The notes below the pieces were generated by a model. It made no database searches, had not been told where the DNA came from, and saw only the letters and a program-made list of their open reading frames with translations. A DNA stretch of 42,218 bases from Acidimicrobiia bacterium (GTDB lineage: Bacteria > Actinomycetota > Acidimicrobiia > Acidimicrobiales > Aldehydirespiratoraceae): positions 1 to 42,218 of the forward strand of contig JAGWAO010000013.1 of assembly GCA_021296315.1 (NCBI GenBank), written 5' to 3'. Of this stretch, positions 23,009-32,049 are shown in pieces. Each line of letters starts with the position of its first letter. Positions within the stretch are counted from its first letter, which is position 1. The translations under genes and the position numbers were made by a program.

Positions 23009-24763
23009 GTGAGCGAAGCCGGCATCGGCGATTCAGCGCAGGATCTGGAGCGTCTGCGCCAGCTTGTGTCCGAGCTCGAGGGCGAGGTCGCCTCGCTGCG
23101 GCGGCGCCTGCACGACGCCCCCAAGCGGGTGCGGATGCTCGAGGAGCGGCTGGCCGACACGAAGGGCCGTCTGACCCAGGCCGTGTCCCAGAACGAGCGG
23201 CTCACGACCATGCTCCGCGACGCACGCGAGCACATCGGGTCGCTGCGGGAGGAAGTCGAGAAGCTCACCCAACCGCCCAGCGGTTACGGCACGGTTCTCG
23301 GGTGCAACGACGACGGCACCGTGGACGTGCGGGCCGGAGGCCGGAAGATGCGGGTCGCGGTCCATCCCGACCTGGCCGACGACCTGAGGGCCGGCGAGGA
23401 GGTCGCGCTCAACGAGTCGTTCAGCGTGGTGCTGGCCCGCCGGCCGGATCGCACCGGTGAGGTCGCCACGGTCAAGGAGCTGCTGCCGGGGGGCGATCGG
23501 GCCGTGGTGCTGGGCCGGGCCGATGAGGAGCGGGTCGTCGAGCTCGGTGCGGTGGTCTCGTCCGGGCCGATTCGCAGCGGCGACAATGTGCTCATCGACT
23601 CCTCGGGCGACCTGGTCATCGAGCGGCTGCCCCGCCCCGAGGTGGAGGATCTCATCCTGGAGGAGGTGCCCGACACCTGTTACGAGGATGTCGGTGGCCT
23701 CGACGCCCAGATAGAGCAGATCACCGACGCGGTGGAGCTGCCGTTCGTGCACCACACCCTGTTCGCCGAGTACGACCTGCCCGCGCCCAAGGGTGTGCTG
23801 CTCTACGGGCCGCCGGGCTGCGGCAAGACCCTCATCGCCAAGGCGGTGGCCAACAGCCTGGCCAGCAAGGTGTCGGAGATGTCGGGCGATGCCCGGGCCC
23901 GCAGCTTCTTCCTGAACATCAAGGGACCCGAGCTGCTCAACAAGTACGTGGGCGAGACCGAGCGCCAGATCCGCCTGGTGTTCCAGCGAGCCCGGGAGAA
24001 GAGCGAGCAAGGCTGGCCCGTCATCGTCTTCTTCGACGAGATGGAGTCGCTGTTCCGCACCCGCGGCTCGGGCATCAGCTCCGACATCGAGTCGACCATC
24101 GTGCCCCAGCTCCTGGCCGAGATCGACGGCGTGGAGGCTCTGCGAAACGTCATCGTCATCGGAGCCTCCAACCGGGAGGATCTAATCGACCCCGCCATCC
24201 TTCGTCCCGGCCGCCTCGACGTGAAGATCAAGATCGAGCGGCCCGACGCCGAGGCGGCCGCGTCCATCTTCGCCCGCTACCTGACTCCGAGCCTGCCGAT
24301 CGCGGCCGAGATGGTAGACACTGTCGGCGGGGGCGACCCCGACAAGGCGGTGCGGGGCATGATCGAGCAGACCACCGAAGACATGTACAGGCCCGCAGAC
24401 CCGAACCGGTTCCTCGAGGTCACCTACCAGAACGGCGACAAGGAAGTCATGTACTACCGGGACTTCGCCTCGGGGGCGATGATCGAGAACGTGGTCCGGC
24501 GGGCCAAGAAGCTGGCCATCAAGCGGGAGATCGCCGGGGGGACCCGCGGGATCATGACCGCCGATCTGCTCGCCTCGGTGCGCCAGGAGTTCAAGGAGCA
24601 CGAGGACCTGCCCAACACGACCAACCCCGACGACTGGGCCCGGATCTCGGGCAAGAAGGGCGAGCGCATCGTGTTCGTGCGCACGCTGGTTTCCGGCGAC
24701 GAGGAGGACATGGCCTCCGGCGGTCGCTCCATCGAGCGGGTGCAGACCGGCCAGTACCTCTAA
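23009..24763 (+). CDS. arc: Proteasome-associated AAA+ ATPase (ARC/Mpa)
   Basis: Hexameric unfoldase that binds Pup on tagged proteins and threads them into the 20S core. 584 aa from GTG 23009. An N-terminal coiled coil (about 10-90) forms the Pup-binding helices, followed by two OB-like interdomain segments (about 92-235). The AAA+ domain has Walker A GPPGCGKT (267-274) and Walker B VIVFFDEM (338-345). The C-terminus ends GQYL, the proteasome-docking motif. A substrate-binding protein gene starts 12 nt after the stop. Confidence 0.97.
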   Translation: MSEAGIGDSAQDLERLRQLVSELEGEVASLRRRLHDAPKRVRMLEERLADTKGRLTQAVSQNERLTTMLRDAREHIGSLREEVEKLTQPPSGYGTVLGCNDDGTVDVRAGGRKMRVAVHPDLADDLRAGEEVALNESFSVVLARRPDRTGEVATVKELLPGGDRAVVLGRADEERVVELGAVVSSGPIRSGDNVLIDSSGDLVIERLPRPEVEDLILEEVPDTCYEDVGGLDAQIEQITDAVELPFVHHTLFAEYDLPAPKGVLLYGPPGCGKTLIAKAVANSLASKVSEMSGDARARSFFLNIKGPELLNKYVGETERQIRLVFQRAREKSEQGWPVIVFFDEMESLFRTRGSGISSDIESTIVPQLLAEIDGVEALRNVIVIGASNREDLIDPAILRPGRLDVKIKIERPDAEAAASIFARYLTPSLPIAAEMVDTVGGGDPDKAVRGMIEQTTEDMYRPADPNRFLEVTYQNGDKEVMYYRDFASGAMIENVVRRAKKLAIKREIAGGTRGIMTADLLASVRQEFKEHEDLPNTTNPDDWARISGKKGERIVFVRTLVSGDEEDMASGGRSIERVQTGQYL

Positions 24764-24775
24764 GGGATAGCGGCC

Positions 24776-25930
24776 GTGCTGGTGCCGGTGACGCGGCTGC
24801 TGGTGGCGCTGGCGGCCGCGGCTTGGGCCGTTTCGGCCTGCGGCGATCCGGATCCTCGAGACGCCGCGGGCACCGAGTCGGCAAGCACGGCAGCGTCCCA
24901 GACCACCGAGGCGCCCGAGCCGGCCACGGCGGCCGGCGACATCGTCGATGACAGCGCGGAGGGGGACTTGCTCCACACGGTGCAGGGGCGGGGCAGGCTG
25001 GTCTGCGGCGTCTCGGGCACCAGGGTGATCTTCTCGGAGACCCGGCCCGACGGCAGCGTGGTCGGCGTCGATGCCGACTTCTGCCGTGTGGTTGCGGCGG
25101 CGGTGTTCGGCGACGCCGGGGCGGTGGAGTTCGTGTCGCTCACCACGGGGGAGCGTTTCGCGGCCCTTCAATCGGGCCACATCGACGTGCTCTTCCGCAG
25201 CACCACCTGGACGCAGAGCCGCGACACCGCCGTGGGCCTGGATTTCGGACCGGTGATCTACTACGACGGCCAGCAGCTCATGGCCAGGGCCGCCGACAGG
25301 TACACGATCTCCTCCGAGGTGGCCGACATCGCCGGTGCCGTGGTGTGCGCCCTGGCCGGGACGACGACCGAGCAGAACGTCTCCGATGCCGCCGACGCGG
25401 CCGGGATCGACATCACCCTCACCACCCTCGAGGACTTCGACGCCATCATCGAGAACTTCATCGCGGGCGCATGCGACGTGGCCACCGCCGACGGCTCGGC
25501 GCTGGCCGGGCGCAAGGCGAAGCAGCAGCCCGACGACCAGGAATGGGTGATCTTCCCGGCCACCCCGTTCTCCAAGGAGCCGCTCGCCCCGGTGTACCCG
25601 CAGAACCAGTCGCGCTTCGGCGACGTCGTGAACTGGGCGGTGTACGCCACGATCATCGCCGACGAGAAGGGGATAACCCAGGCCAACGTCGACGCCATGG
25701 CGGCCGATCCTCCCGACGCGGAGGCGGCCCGACTGCTGGGTGCCTCTGACGACGAGCAGCAGTCGAACATGGGCCTGGCTCCCGACGCCTTCCATCAGGC
25801 CATCTCCCAAGTGGGCAACTATGGCGAGATCCTCGCCCGCCACCTGGGCCCCGCGGGCCTGACCCGCGCCGGCTCAATCAACGCGAGCTGGCGCGACGGC
25901 GGGTTAATTTACGCTCCGCCGGCCCGCTGA
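24776..25930 (+). CDS. aapJ: Amino-acid ABC transporter substrate-binding lipoprotein, copy 1
   Basis: Extracytoplasmic binding protein of the general L-amino-acid (AapJ/BztA) type. 384 aa from GTG 24776. It has a lipoprotein signal ending AVSAC (Cys near 22), a Ser/Thr/Ala-rich linker, then the SBP_bac_3 fold: GVSGTRVIFSE, GVDADFCRVVAAAVFG, FRSTTWTQSRD, and a C-terminal GLIYAPPAR. It is closely similar along its full length to the next gene. It lies only 12 nt after arc, so the two are probably co-transcribed, unlike the second copy, which has its own promoter. Confidence 0.92.
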   Translation: MLVPVTRLLVALAAAAWAVSACGDPDPRDAAGTESASTAASQTTEAPEPATAAGDIVDDSAEGDLLHTVQGRGRLVCGVSGTRVIFSETRPDGSVVGVDADFCRVVAAAVFGDAGAVEFVSLTTGERFAALQSGHIDVLFRSTTWTQSRDTAVGLDFGPVIYYDGQQLMARAADRYTISSEVADIAGAVVCALAGTTTEQNVSDAADAAGIDITLTTLEDFDAIIENFIAGACDVATADGSALAGRKAKQQPDDQEWVIFPATPFSKEPLAPVYPQNQSRFGDVVNWAVYATIIADEKGITQANVDAMAADPPDAEAARLLGASDDEQQSNMGLAPDAFHQAISQVGNYGEILARHLGPAGLTRAGSINASWRDGGLIYAPPAR

Positions 25931-25948
25931 GGCCCTGCCGGGCCGACG

Positions 25949-25975
25949 CGGCAGCAGTGGCTCGAACTACTGCCG
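25949..25975 (+). terminator. Hairpin after the first binding-protein gene
   Basis: CGGCAGCAGT (25949-25958) pairs with ACTACTGCCG (25966-25975), 9 of 10 matched, with a 7-nt loop. It lies 18 nt after the aapJ copy 1 stop. No U-run, but it is well placed to end the arc-aapJ transcript. Confidence 0.5.
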
Positions 25976-25983
25976 AATGGGGT

Positions 25984-26011
25984 TTGAAAGACGCGCGCCG
26001 GACCATACCGT
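25984..26011 (+). promoter_or_regulatory. Promoter of the second binding-protein gene and transporter operon
   Basis: TTGAAA (25984-25989), a 16-nt spacer and TACCGT (26006-26011). The leader carries GGAGGG shortly before GTG 26049. Confidence 0.5.
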
Positions 26012-26048
26012 GGCGATGTCATTGACGACCAGCCCACGGAGGGAACCA

Positions 26049-27215
26049 GTGACCAAGAACAACTTACTGTTATGGCGCGTACTCGCCGTTCTTTGCGCCG
26101 TGACGCTCATTGCCGCAGCATGCGGAGATGACGACGACGCGGACGTAACAACGGCGCCGACCGAGACGGCTGCAGCGGAGCCCGACGCGGCCGAGCCTGC
26201 GGAGACCCCCACGACCGTGGGGGATGTCGTCGACGACACCCAGGACGGCGACCTGCTCGACACGGTCCTCGATCGCGGCGAGCTGAACTGCGGCGTTTCC
26301 GGATCGGCGGTGGCGTTCTCGGAGACCCAGCCCGACGGCTCCCAGACCGGCTTCGACGCCGACTATTGCCGGGCGGTGGCTGCGGCGCTGTTCGGCGACG
26401 CCGACGCGGTCGTGTTCACTCCTCTGACTGCGGCTGAGCGGTTCACCGCGGTGCAGACGGGCGAGGTCGACGTTCTGATACGCAACACCACCTGGACCCA
26501 GAGCCGTGACACCGAGGTCGGCATGGACTTCGGTCCGACCACCTACTACGACGGCCAGCAGCTCATGGCCCGCGAGTCCGCCGGCTTCTCGGGAGCCTCC
26601 CAGGTGGCCGACATCGCCGGCGCGGTGGTGTGTACCAACGCCGGTACCACGACCGAGCAGAACATCGCCGACGCGGCCGACGCGGCCGGGATCTCGATGC
26701 AGCTCACCACCTTCGAGGACTTCGACCAGGTCACCGAGAACTTCATCAATGGCGCCTGCGATGTCATCACGACCGACGGCTCGGCCCTGGTGGGGCGCAA
26801 GGCCAACCAGCAGCCTGCGGGTGAGAACTGGGTGATCTTCCCGGCCACGCCCATCTCCAAGGAGCCTCTCGGCCCGACCTACGGGCAGAACCAGTCCCGT
26901 TTCGCGGACGTGGTGAACTGGACCGTGTACGCCACGATCATCGCCGATGAGAAGGGCATCAACTCGGGCAACGTCGACGACATGGCGGCCAGCCCGCCCG
27001 ACGCTGAGGCGGCCCGCCTGCTCGGTGCAGCCGACGACGAGCAGCAGTCGAACATGGGGCTGGCCCCCGACGCCTTCCGCCAGGTGATCGCCCAGGTCGG
27101 GAACTACGACGAGATCTACTCCCGCCACCTGAACCCGGTCGGTCTCACCCGCGAGGGCTCGGCCAACGCCGGCTGGCTCGACGGAGGCCTCATCTACGCA
27201 CCGCCAGCCCGGTAA
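26049..27215 (+). CDS. aapJ: Amino-acid ABC transporter substrate-binding lipoprotein, copy 2
   Basis: 388 aa from GTG 26049 (GGAGGG upstream); the track start at 25977 lies before the promoter. Lipoprotein signal LIAAACGDD (Cys near 23), then an Asp/Thr/Ala-rich linker and the same SBP fold as copy 1. Shared blocks include TTWTQSRDT, YYDGQQLMAR, NMGLAPDAF and GGLIYAPPAR. A tandem duplication with divergence is the simple reading; the two may differ in ligand preference. A strong hairpin follows, separating its mRNA from the permease genes. Confidence 0.94.
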   Translation: MTKNNLLLWRVLAVLCAVTLIAAACGDDDDADVTTAPTETAAAEPDAAEPAETPTTVGDVVDDTQDGDLLDTVLDRGELNCGVSGSAVAFSETQPDGSQTGFDADYCRAVAAALFGDADAVVFTPLTAAERFTAVQTGEVDVLIRNTTWTQSRDTEVGMDFGPTTYYDGQQLMARESAGFSGASQVADIAGAVVCTNAGTTTEQNIADAADAAGISMQLTTFEDFDQVTENFINGACDVITTDGSALVGRKANQQPAGENWVIFPATPISKEPLGPTYGQNQSRFADVVNWTVYATIIADEKGINSGNVDDMAASPPDAEAARLLGAADDEQQSNMGLAPDAFRQVIAQVGNYDEIYSRHLNPVGLTREGSANAGWLDGGLIYAPPAR

Positions 27216-27266
27216 GGCGACGGCTTCAAGAGACTTCACCTGAAGGACATACTCGTCTAGGTTTGC

Positions 27267-27296
27267 GGGGGTCCGGGACAGCAGTCCCGGGCCCCC
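27267..27296 (+). terminator. Strong hairpin between binding protein and permease
   Basis: GGGGGTCCGGGAC (27267-27279) pairs with GTCCCGGGCCCCC (27284-27296), 13 pairs counting one G-U, with loop AGCA. It lies 51 nt after the binding-protein stop and 56 nt before the permease start. Such a stem usually lets some transcripts through and protects the upstream mRNA, giving more binding protein than permease. Confidence 0.75.
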
Positions 27297-27351
27297 GTTG
27301 CCGTTTCCGTACTCGAAGCCCGCGACCCACCGCCCCGGAGGCGCCCCCGGC

Positions 27352-28887
27352 GTGTCCAACACTGATCAAGCCACGCTGGCCGCGACCCAGTCGCAGCGTC
27401 CGCCCTTCTACCGCGACGCCACCGTCGTCAAGTGGCTGGCACAGGTCTTCACGCTTCTGCTGGTCGTCTTCGCTCTGTTCTTCCTGACCACGCAGGCCCT
27501 CGAGAACCTCAACCGCCAGGGAATCGAGATCAAGTACGACTTCCTGAGCATCGGCCTCGGGAGCGACCTCCGGGAGGGCATCGACACCGATCCCGACACC
27601 GCCGGCCGGGCGCTGTGGGCCGGTGCGGTCAACACGCTCCGCATCGCCGCGGGCGGGATCGTCGCCGCCACCATCCTCGGGGTGCTGATCGGGGTCGGGC
27701 GGCTGTCGAGCAACTGGATCGTCAGCCGCATGTGCAGCGTCTACATCGAGACGATCCGCAACATCCCGCTGCTGGTCCAGATCGTCCTGATCTGGGCGCT
27801 CGTCGCCACCCTTCCCGACGTCGAATTGGATCAGGGGCCCATCAACGGTCTTCTGCACCTCTCCAACAAGGGGATGTCGGTGCCGCGCCTGCACATCGAC
27901 GACGGCTTCTACCAGTGGCTCATCTTCATCGGTGCCGGCTGGCTGGTCGGCACCTTCGTGAAGCGCCGCCGGGAGCGCCGTCACGACGCCACCGGCCGCG
28001 ACACCTACCCCGTGCTGAGCTTCCTGGCCGTACTGGCCGCCTTCGGCGCAGTGGGCTGGGTCGCGCACCCGATGTTCAGGTGGGTGGGCGCCATCTTCGA
28101 CTTCATCGGCGACGGGTTCTCCTCGTTGACACCGGTCGTCGTGCAGGTTGTGCTGTCGCTGGCCGCGCTGGCGGCGGCGGCATGGTGGATCCGTCGCTTC
28201 CTGGCCCGGCTGCGCACGCCGGCGGGGCTCATGAAGCTCACCGACGACGACAAGTTCCGCATCATCTTCGCCGGGGTGGGCGCCCTGGCGGTGATCGCGT
28301 TCATGCTGGTGGGCTGGCCCGGCCTCGCGAGCTGGATCATCAACTCCGGCACCGACCTGCTGGGGGTCATCGCCGACAAGTTCGGGGACGGCCGCACCGG
28401 ACAGCCTCTCGACATCAAGCGACCGGACGTCGAGCAGCTCGGCAACTTCCCCAACCCCGGTCCGGCCGGGTTGAACCTCACCCAGGGCGGCGCCGCGGTG
28501 TTCTTCGGTGTGGTGCTGTACACCGCGTCCTTCATCGCCGAGATCGTGCGGGGCGGCATCCTGGCTGTTCCCAAGGGCCAGACCGAGGCCGCCCAGGCGG
28601 TCGGGCTGCGGCGGGTGACGATGCTGCGCCGCGTCATCCTGCCCCAGGCCTTCCGGGTGATACTCCCGCCGCTGGGCAATCAGTACCTGAACCTCACCAA
28701 GAACACCTCCCTGGCCATCGCGGTGGGCTACAGCGACTTCGTCCAGGTGGGCCAGATCGTCTACAACCAGACCGGCAAGACGCTCGAAGTGATCTCCCTG
28801 TGGATGCTCTTCTACCTGGCCTGCTCGTTGACGATCTCGGTGGTGGTCAACTTCTTCAACATCCGCATGAAGATCGTGGAGCGTTGA
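27352..28887 (+). CDS. aapQ: Amino-acid ABC transporter permease (AapQ type), enlarged
   Basis: 511 aa from GTG 27352 (GGAGG upstream; the track start TTG 27298 overlaps the terminator). Membrane permease of the HisMQ/AapQ family. IRNIPLLVQIVLIW and the ATPase-contact EAA loop TEAAQAVGLRRVTMLRRVILPQAF are clear. Family members I know are about 400 aa. Here an extra block with several hydrophobic segments (about 200-330: LIFIGAGWLVG, FLAVLAAFGAVGW, VVVQVVLSLAALAA, VGALAVIAFMLVGW) is inserted between the conserved N- and C-terminal parts. Confidence 0.93.
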   Translation: MSNTDQATLAATQSQRPPFYRDATVVKWLAQVFTLLLVVFALFFLTTQALENLNRQGIEIKYDFLSIGLGSDLREGIDTDPDTAGRALWAGAVNTLRIAAGGIVAATILGVLIGVGRLSSNWIVSRMCSVYIETIRNIPLLVQIVLIWALVATLPDVELDQGPINGLLHLSNKGMSVPRLHIDDGFYQWLIFIGAGWLVGTFVKRRRERRHDATGRDTYPVLSFLAVLAAFGAVGWVAHPMFRWVGAIFDFIGDGFSSLTPVVVQVVLSLAALAAAAWWIRRFLARLRTPAGLMKLTDDDKFRIIFAGVGALAVIAFMLVGWPGLASWIINSGTDLLGVIADKFGDGRTGQPLDIKRPDVEQLGNFPNPGPAGLNLTQGGAAVFFGVVLYTASFIAEIVRGGILAVPKGQTEAAQAVGLRRVTMLRRVILPQAFRVILPPLGNQYLNLTKNTSLAIAVGYSDFVQVGQIVYNQTGKTLEVISLWMLFYLACSLTISVVVNFFNIRMKIVER

Positions 28888-28888
28888 G

Positions 28889-28927
28889 ATGCCTTGGAGC
28901 GTTGAGATGCCTGGAGTGCTGGGATGA
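28889..28927 (+). other. Tandem start-site repeats and mini-ORF between aapQ and aapM
   Basis: GGAGCGTTGAGATGCCT occurs twice (period 18), followed by the related GGAGTGCTGGGATGACT (period 17). Each has GGAG followed by an ATG. The mini-ORF 28889-28927 (MPWSVEMPGVLG) begins 1 nt after the aapQ stop, and its stop overlaps the aapM ATG (ATGA). The step from first to last ATG is 35 nt. Confidence 0.6.
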
Positions 28928-31071
28928 CTGTGCCGATGGGTGATCCAGCGGCAACGGCCGCAGGCTCGGTCGAACCGTGGGCCGGCGAGCGCGAGCCTGC
29001 CCAGAAGCCCGACGAGCCGAGCCTGTCCGCGGGGGAGTGGCTCACCAAGAACCTGTTCTCCTCCCCGGTCAACGCACTGCTCACGGTCGTCTTCTCGCTG
29101 TTCGTGTTCCTGGTGGTGCGCGGCCTGCTCAACTTCATGTTCAGCGAGGAGCGAACCTGGCGGGCCGTCAAGACCAACATGCGGTTCCTGTTCACCCACG
29201 CCTACCCCCAGGAGCAGTACACCCGCATCTGGGTCTGCGTGGGCGCCATCGCAGTGCTCTCCGGGCTGTCGGTAGGGCTGCTGGCCCGAGTCGGCGGCGG
29301 CATCTCGATGAAGAAGCTGTCGATGAACCTGATGGGCACGGGCGCTGTGATCGCGCTGGGGATCGTGCTGCGCGAGCCCTCGGCGATCGTCGACGACGAG
29401 GGCCTGGCCCTGCACCGAGATGTCTCAGAGGCCGTCGGCGGCTCCTTCGCCGGCTGGTTGGACAGCAACGCCTTCACGGTGCTGGCCGTGCTGGTGCTGG
29501 CCAACGTCGCTCTTGCCGTCTGGTTCCACCGCCAGGACACCTACCTGCGGGGCGGACCAGAGCCGAGGATCGCTCATGGTGCGCTCGTACTGGCGAGCTT
29601 CGGGGTGCTGATGGTGCAGCAGTACGCAAGCGGCGAGGTCGTCCGGGAGTCGTTCGCCGACGCCATGTTGGACCGGGCTTGGTGGTGGCTGGCCGCGGCC
29701 GCGCTCGCCGGCGCGGGCGCAGCATTGTGGATCGGGCTGGGCGACGCCCGCCGGCGCCACACATTCGTGCCGGCCATGTACGTGTTCTTCGCGGTCGCCG
29801 GGGTGATGGTGCTGTCGTCGTGGGTGTACCCGTGGGGGCACTACGGATTCCTGGAGGGCGAGTTCATCGCCGAGCCCGGCAGCACGGTCGCGATGACCAC
29901 GAAGCTGCCGTGGACGGTCATGCTGCTCCTGCTGGTGGCCACCTACCATCTGGGGCGAGTGCTCAGGGCGGCACGGGCGGGCCCGAAGTTGCGGGTTCCG
30001 CTGAACCTGCTGTGGGTGCTGACCCCCTTCGTCCTGTACTGGGCGGTGCTGCGCGACCCCGACCTCGACTGGGACCACGTGCTGTCCACCGACCTCCCGA
30101 TGGCGCTGTTCTTTGCCGCCTTCGGGGGCCTTGTGATGTGGTTCCTGGCCCACCCCCGCATCGGCGAGGCCGGAAGGGTGATTGCCGCCGTGCTGGTGGC
30201 GGTGGCCGCGCTCAACTGGGTGGCCGCGTACTTAGGTTGGTACCCGATGCTTCAGAAGGCGCGGATCAGCTTCCTGCTGCTGGCCGTGGTCGCCCTGCTG
30301 GCCCACAACTTCGCCGGAGACCGCTCCCAGCGGATGAAGCTGGTGGCCGCGTGGGTCGCGACCATGGCCGTATTCCACTGGCTCGTCACGCTGGTCAACT
30401 CGCCCTCGACCGTCGACACGCCCACCGACGCCCTGATCGGCGGCTTCGGCATCACCCTCATCGTGGCCGTGTTCACGCTGCTGCTGGCCTTCCCGATGGG
30501 AGTGCTCCTCGCGCTGGCCCGCACGTCCAAGCTGCCGATCTTCAGGGTGCTGTCCACCGCCTACATCGAGGTGTTCCGGGGCGTGCCGCTGATCACGGTG
30601 CTGTTCTTCTTCACTCTGATCTTCAACCTGTTCCTTCCCCAGAGCATGACCCTGGTGGACATCGCCGGGGCCACCATCGGCTTCGCGCTGTTCTCGGCCG
30701 CCTACCTCGCCGAGAACATCCGCGGCGGCCTGCAGGCCGTCCGCCGCGGCCAGTACGAGGCCTCCGACGCGGTCGGGTTGACCACTGTGCAGCGCACCCT
30801 GTTCATCGTGCTGCCGCAGGCCCTGAGGGTGTCGATACCGCCGCTGGTCGGCCAGGTCATCGCCACCTTCAAGGAGACCTCGCTGCTGGCCATCGTCGGG
30901 ATCTTCGACTTCCTGCGGATCGCCGACAAGGTCATCTCCGCTCAGTCCGAGTTCCTCGGCGTCAAGCGCGAGGGCCTGCTGTTCGTGTCGTTCATCTACT
31001 GGCTGTTCGCCTACAACATGTCCAAGCACAGCCAGCGCCTCGAGAAGCGGCTGGGAGTGGGGGAGCGCTAG
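28924..31071 (+). CDS. aapM: Amino-acid ABC transporter permease (AapM type), strongly enlarged
   Basis: 715 aa, nearly twice the usual length of about 380. The N-terminal FSSPVNALLTVVFSLFVFL and the C-terminal permease part (from about 490) match AapM: AYIEVFRGVPLITVLFFF, the EAA loop YEASDAVGLTTVQRTLFIVLPQALR and ATFKETSLLAIVG. Between them lie about 350 residues with roughly ten further membrane segments and no motif I recognise. Start ATG 28924 overlaps a mini-ORF stop. The stop is followed by two more mini-ORFs leading to aapP. Confidence 0.92.
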   Translation: MTVPMGDPAATAAGSVEPWAGEREPAQKPDEPSLSAGEWLTKNLFSSPVNALLTVVFSLFVFLVVRGLLNFMFSEERTWRAVKTNMRFLFTHAYPQEQYTRIWVCVGAIAVLSGLSVGLLARVGGGISMKKLSMNLMGTGAVIALGIVLREPSAIVDDEGLALHRDVSEAVGGSFAGWLDSNAFTVLAVLVLANVALAVWFHRQDTYLRGGPEPRIAHGALVLASFGVLMVQQYASGEVVRESFADAMLDRAWWWLAAAALAGAGAALWIGLGDARRRHTFVPAMYVFFAVAGVMVLSSWVYPWGHYGFLEGEFIAEPGSTVAMTTKLPWTVMLLLLVATYHLGRVLRAARAGPKLRVPLNLLWVLTPFVLYWAVLRDPDLDWDHVLSTDLPMALFFAAFGGLVMWFLAHPRIGEAGRVIAAVLVAVAALNWVAAYLGWYPMLQKARISFLLLAVVALLAHNFAGDRSQRMKLVAAWVATMAVFHWLVTLVNSPSTVDTPTDALIGGFGITLIVAVFTLLLAFPMGVLLALARTSKLPIFRVLSTAYIEVFRGVPLITVLFFFTLIFNLFLPQSMTLVDIAGATIGFALFSAAYLAENIRGGLQAVRRGQYEASDAVGLTTVQRTLFIVLPQALRVSIPPLVGQVIATFKETSLLAIVGIFDFLRIADKVISAQSEFLGVKREGLLFVSFIYWLFAYNMSKHSQRLEKRLGVGER

Positions 31072-31073
31072 CC

Positions 31074-31150
31074 GTGCCGACCGTCTACACACCGCAGGGG
31101 ATGAAGCCATGAGTGTCAGCGACGCCACCACAGGGGGGATCGGGTCATGA
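31074..31150 (+). other. Two chained mini-ORFs and start-site duplication before aapP
   Basis: CATGAGTGTCAGCGACGCC and the next five bases ACCAC occur twice, 38 bp apart, the second copy being the aapP start. Mini-ORF 31074-31112 ([12 protein letters not shown]) starts 2 nt after the aapM stop and ends in ATGA with mini-ORF 31109-31150 ([13 protein letters not shown]). That one ends in ATGA with aapP. Start steps are 35 and 38 nt. Confidence 0.65.
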
Positions 31151-31911
31151 GTGTCAGCGACGCCACCACCGCCTTGACCGAGGAGCTCGCCGCCCGCGAC
31201 GACATGATCGTGTGCGAGGGGGTCAACAAGTGGTTCGGGGACTTCCAGGCCCTCGACGGGATCACCGCCATCATCAAGGAGCGCGAGGTGGTGGTGGTGC
31301 TCGGCCCGTCGGGCTCGGGAAAGTCCACCTGGATCCGCTGCATCAACCGCCTCGAGGCCCATCAGGAGGGGCGCATCGTCGTGGACGGCGTGGAGCTCAC
31401 CAACGACCTGCGCAACATCGAGAAGATCCGCTCCGAGGTCGGCATGGTGTTCCAGCAGTTCAACCTGTTCCCCCACCTGACCGTTGAGGACAACGTCACG
31501 CTGGCGCCGATCTGGGTGCGCAAGAAGCCGAAGGGGGAGGCCGAGGAGCTGGCCCGCTCGCTGCTGGAGCGGGTCGGCATCCCCGAGCAGGCCGAGAAGT
31601 ACCCGGGACAGCTCTCCGGCGGCCAGCAGCAGCGGGTGGCCATCGCCCGGGCCCTGGCCATGGAGCCCAGGATCATGCTCTTCGACGAGCCCACCTCCGT
31701 GATCAAGGAGGTCCTGGACGTGATGAAGGAGCTGGCCCTGTCCGGCATGACCATGATGGTGGTGACCCACGAGATGGGCTTCGCCCGCGAGGTCGCCGAC
31801 CGCGTGATCTTCATGGAGGACGGCCAGATAGTCGAGACCGGCACCCCCGAGCACTTCTTCACCGATCCCCGCGAGGAACGCACCAAGCTGTTCCTGTCCC
31901 AGATCCTCTAG
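31147..31911 (+). CDS. aapP: Amino-acid ABC transporter ATPase lacking the D-loop
   Basis: 254 aa, cytoplasmic ATPase of the transporter. Walker [10 protein letters not shown] (53-61), Q-loop [13 protein letters not shown], signature LSGGQQQR (156-163), Walker B IMLFDEP (176-182) and H-loop VVTHEMG (H208) are all intact. After DEPTS the usual ALDPEM is missing: the sequence runs [14 protein letters not shown]. This is a clean 18-nt in-frame deletion removing the D-loop, normally needed for ATP hydrolysis across the dimer. The rest of the protein is undamaged. A read or assembly error is possible. Confidence 0.93.
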   Translation: MSVSDATTALTEELAARDDMIVCEGVNKWFGDFQALDGITAIIKEREVVVVLGPSGSGKSTWIRCINRLEAHQEGRIVVDGVELTNDLRNIEKIRSEVGMVFQQFNLFPHLTVEDNVTLAPIWVRKKPKGEAEELARSLLERVGIPEQAEKYPGQLSGGQQQRVAIARALAMEPRIMLFDEPTSVIKEVLDVMKELALSGMTMMVVTHEMGFAREVADRVIFMEDGQIVETGTPEHFFTDPREERTKLFLSQIL

Positions 31912-32009
31912 AGGCCGAGCGGATGGCAGCGTCTCGTGAGGCATGCCGCGAGGCGTTGAGCGAGGCCGTGGCCCGAGCGGCCCGTGAGCGAAGCGAACAA
32001 GAGCGGACA
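31911..32009 (+). repeat. Interspersed repeat copy C
   Basis: Starts on the last base of the aapP stop codon (TAGAGGCCGAGCGG) and runs through the core GGCCCGAGCGGCCCGTGAGC then GAAGCGAACAAGAGCGG. It fills most of the aapP-dop gap. Confidence 0.8.
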
Positions 32010-32036
32010 CAACGTCCCACCGTCGGCGAGTCTCGC

Positions 32037-32042
32037 TAGCGT
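32037..32042 (+). promoter_or_regulatory. -10 box of a leaderless promoter for dop
   Basis: TAGCGT ends 7 nt before GTG 32050. This sets the start at 32050 rather than at the track start 31984, which lies in the repeat. Confidence 0.55.
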
Positions 32043-32049
32043 CCGGCCC

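Noticed and set aside
24182-25843. 553-aa open frame on the minus strand
   Set aside because: Shadow of arc and aapJ copy 1; the plus-strand proteins have clear motifs.
27226-29415. 729-aa open frame on the minus strand
   Set aside because: It runs antisense through both permease genes and a clear terminator; the composition is not protein-like.
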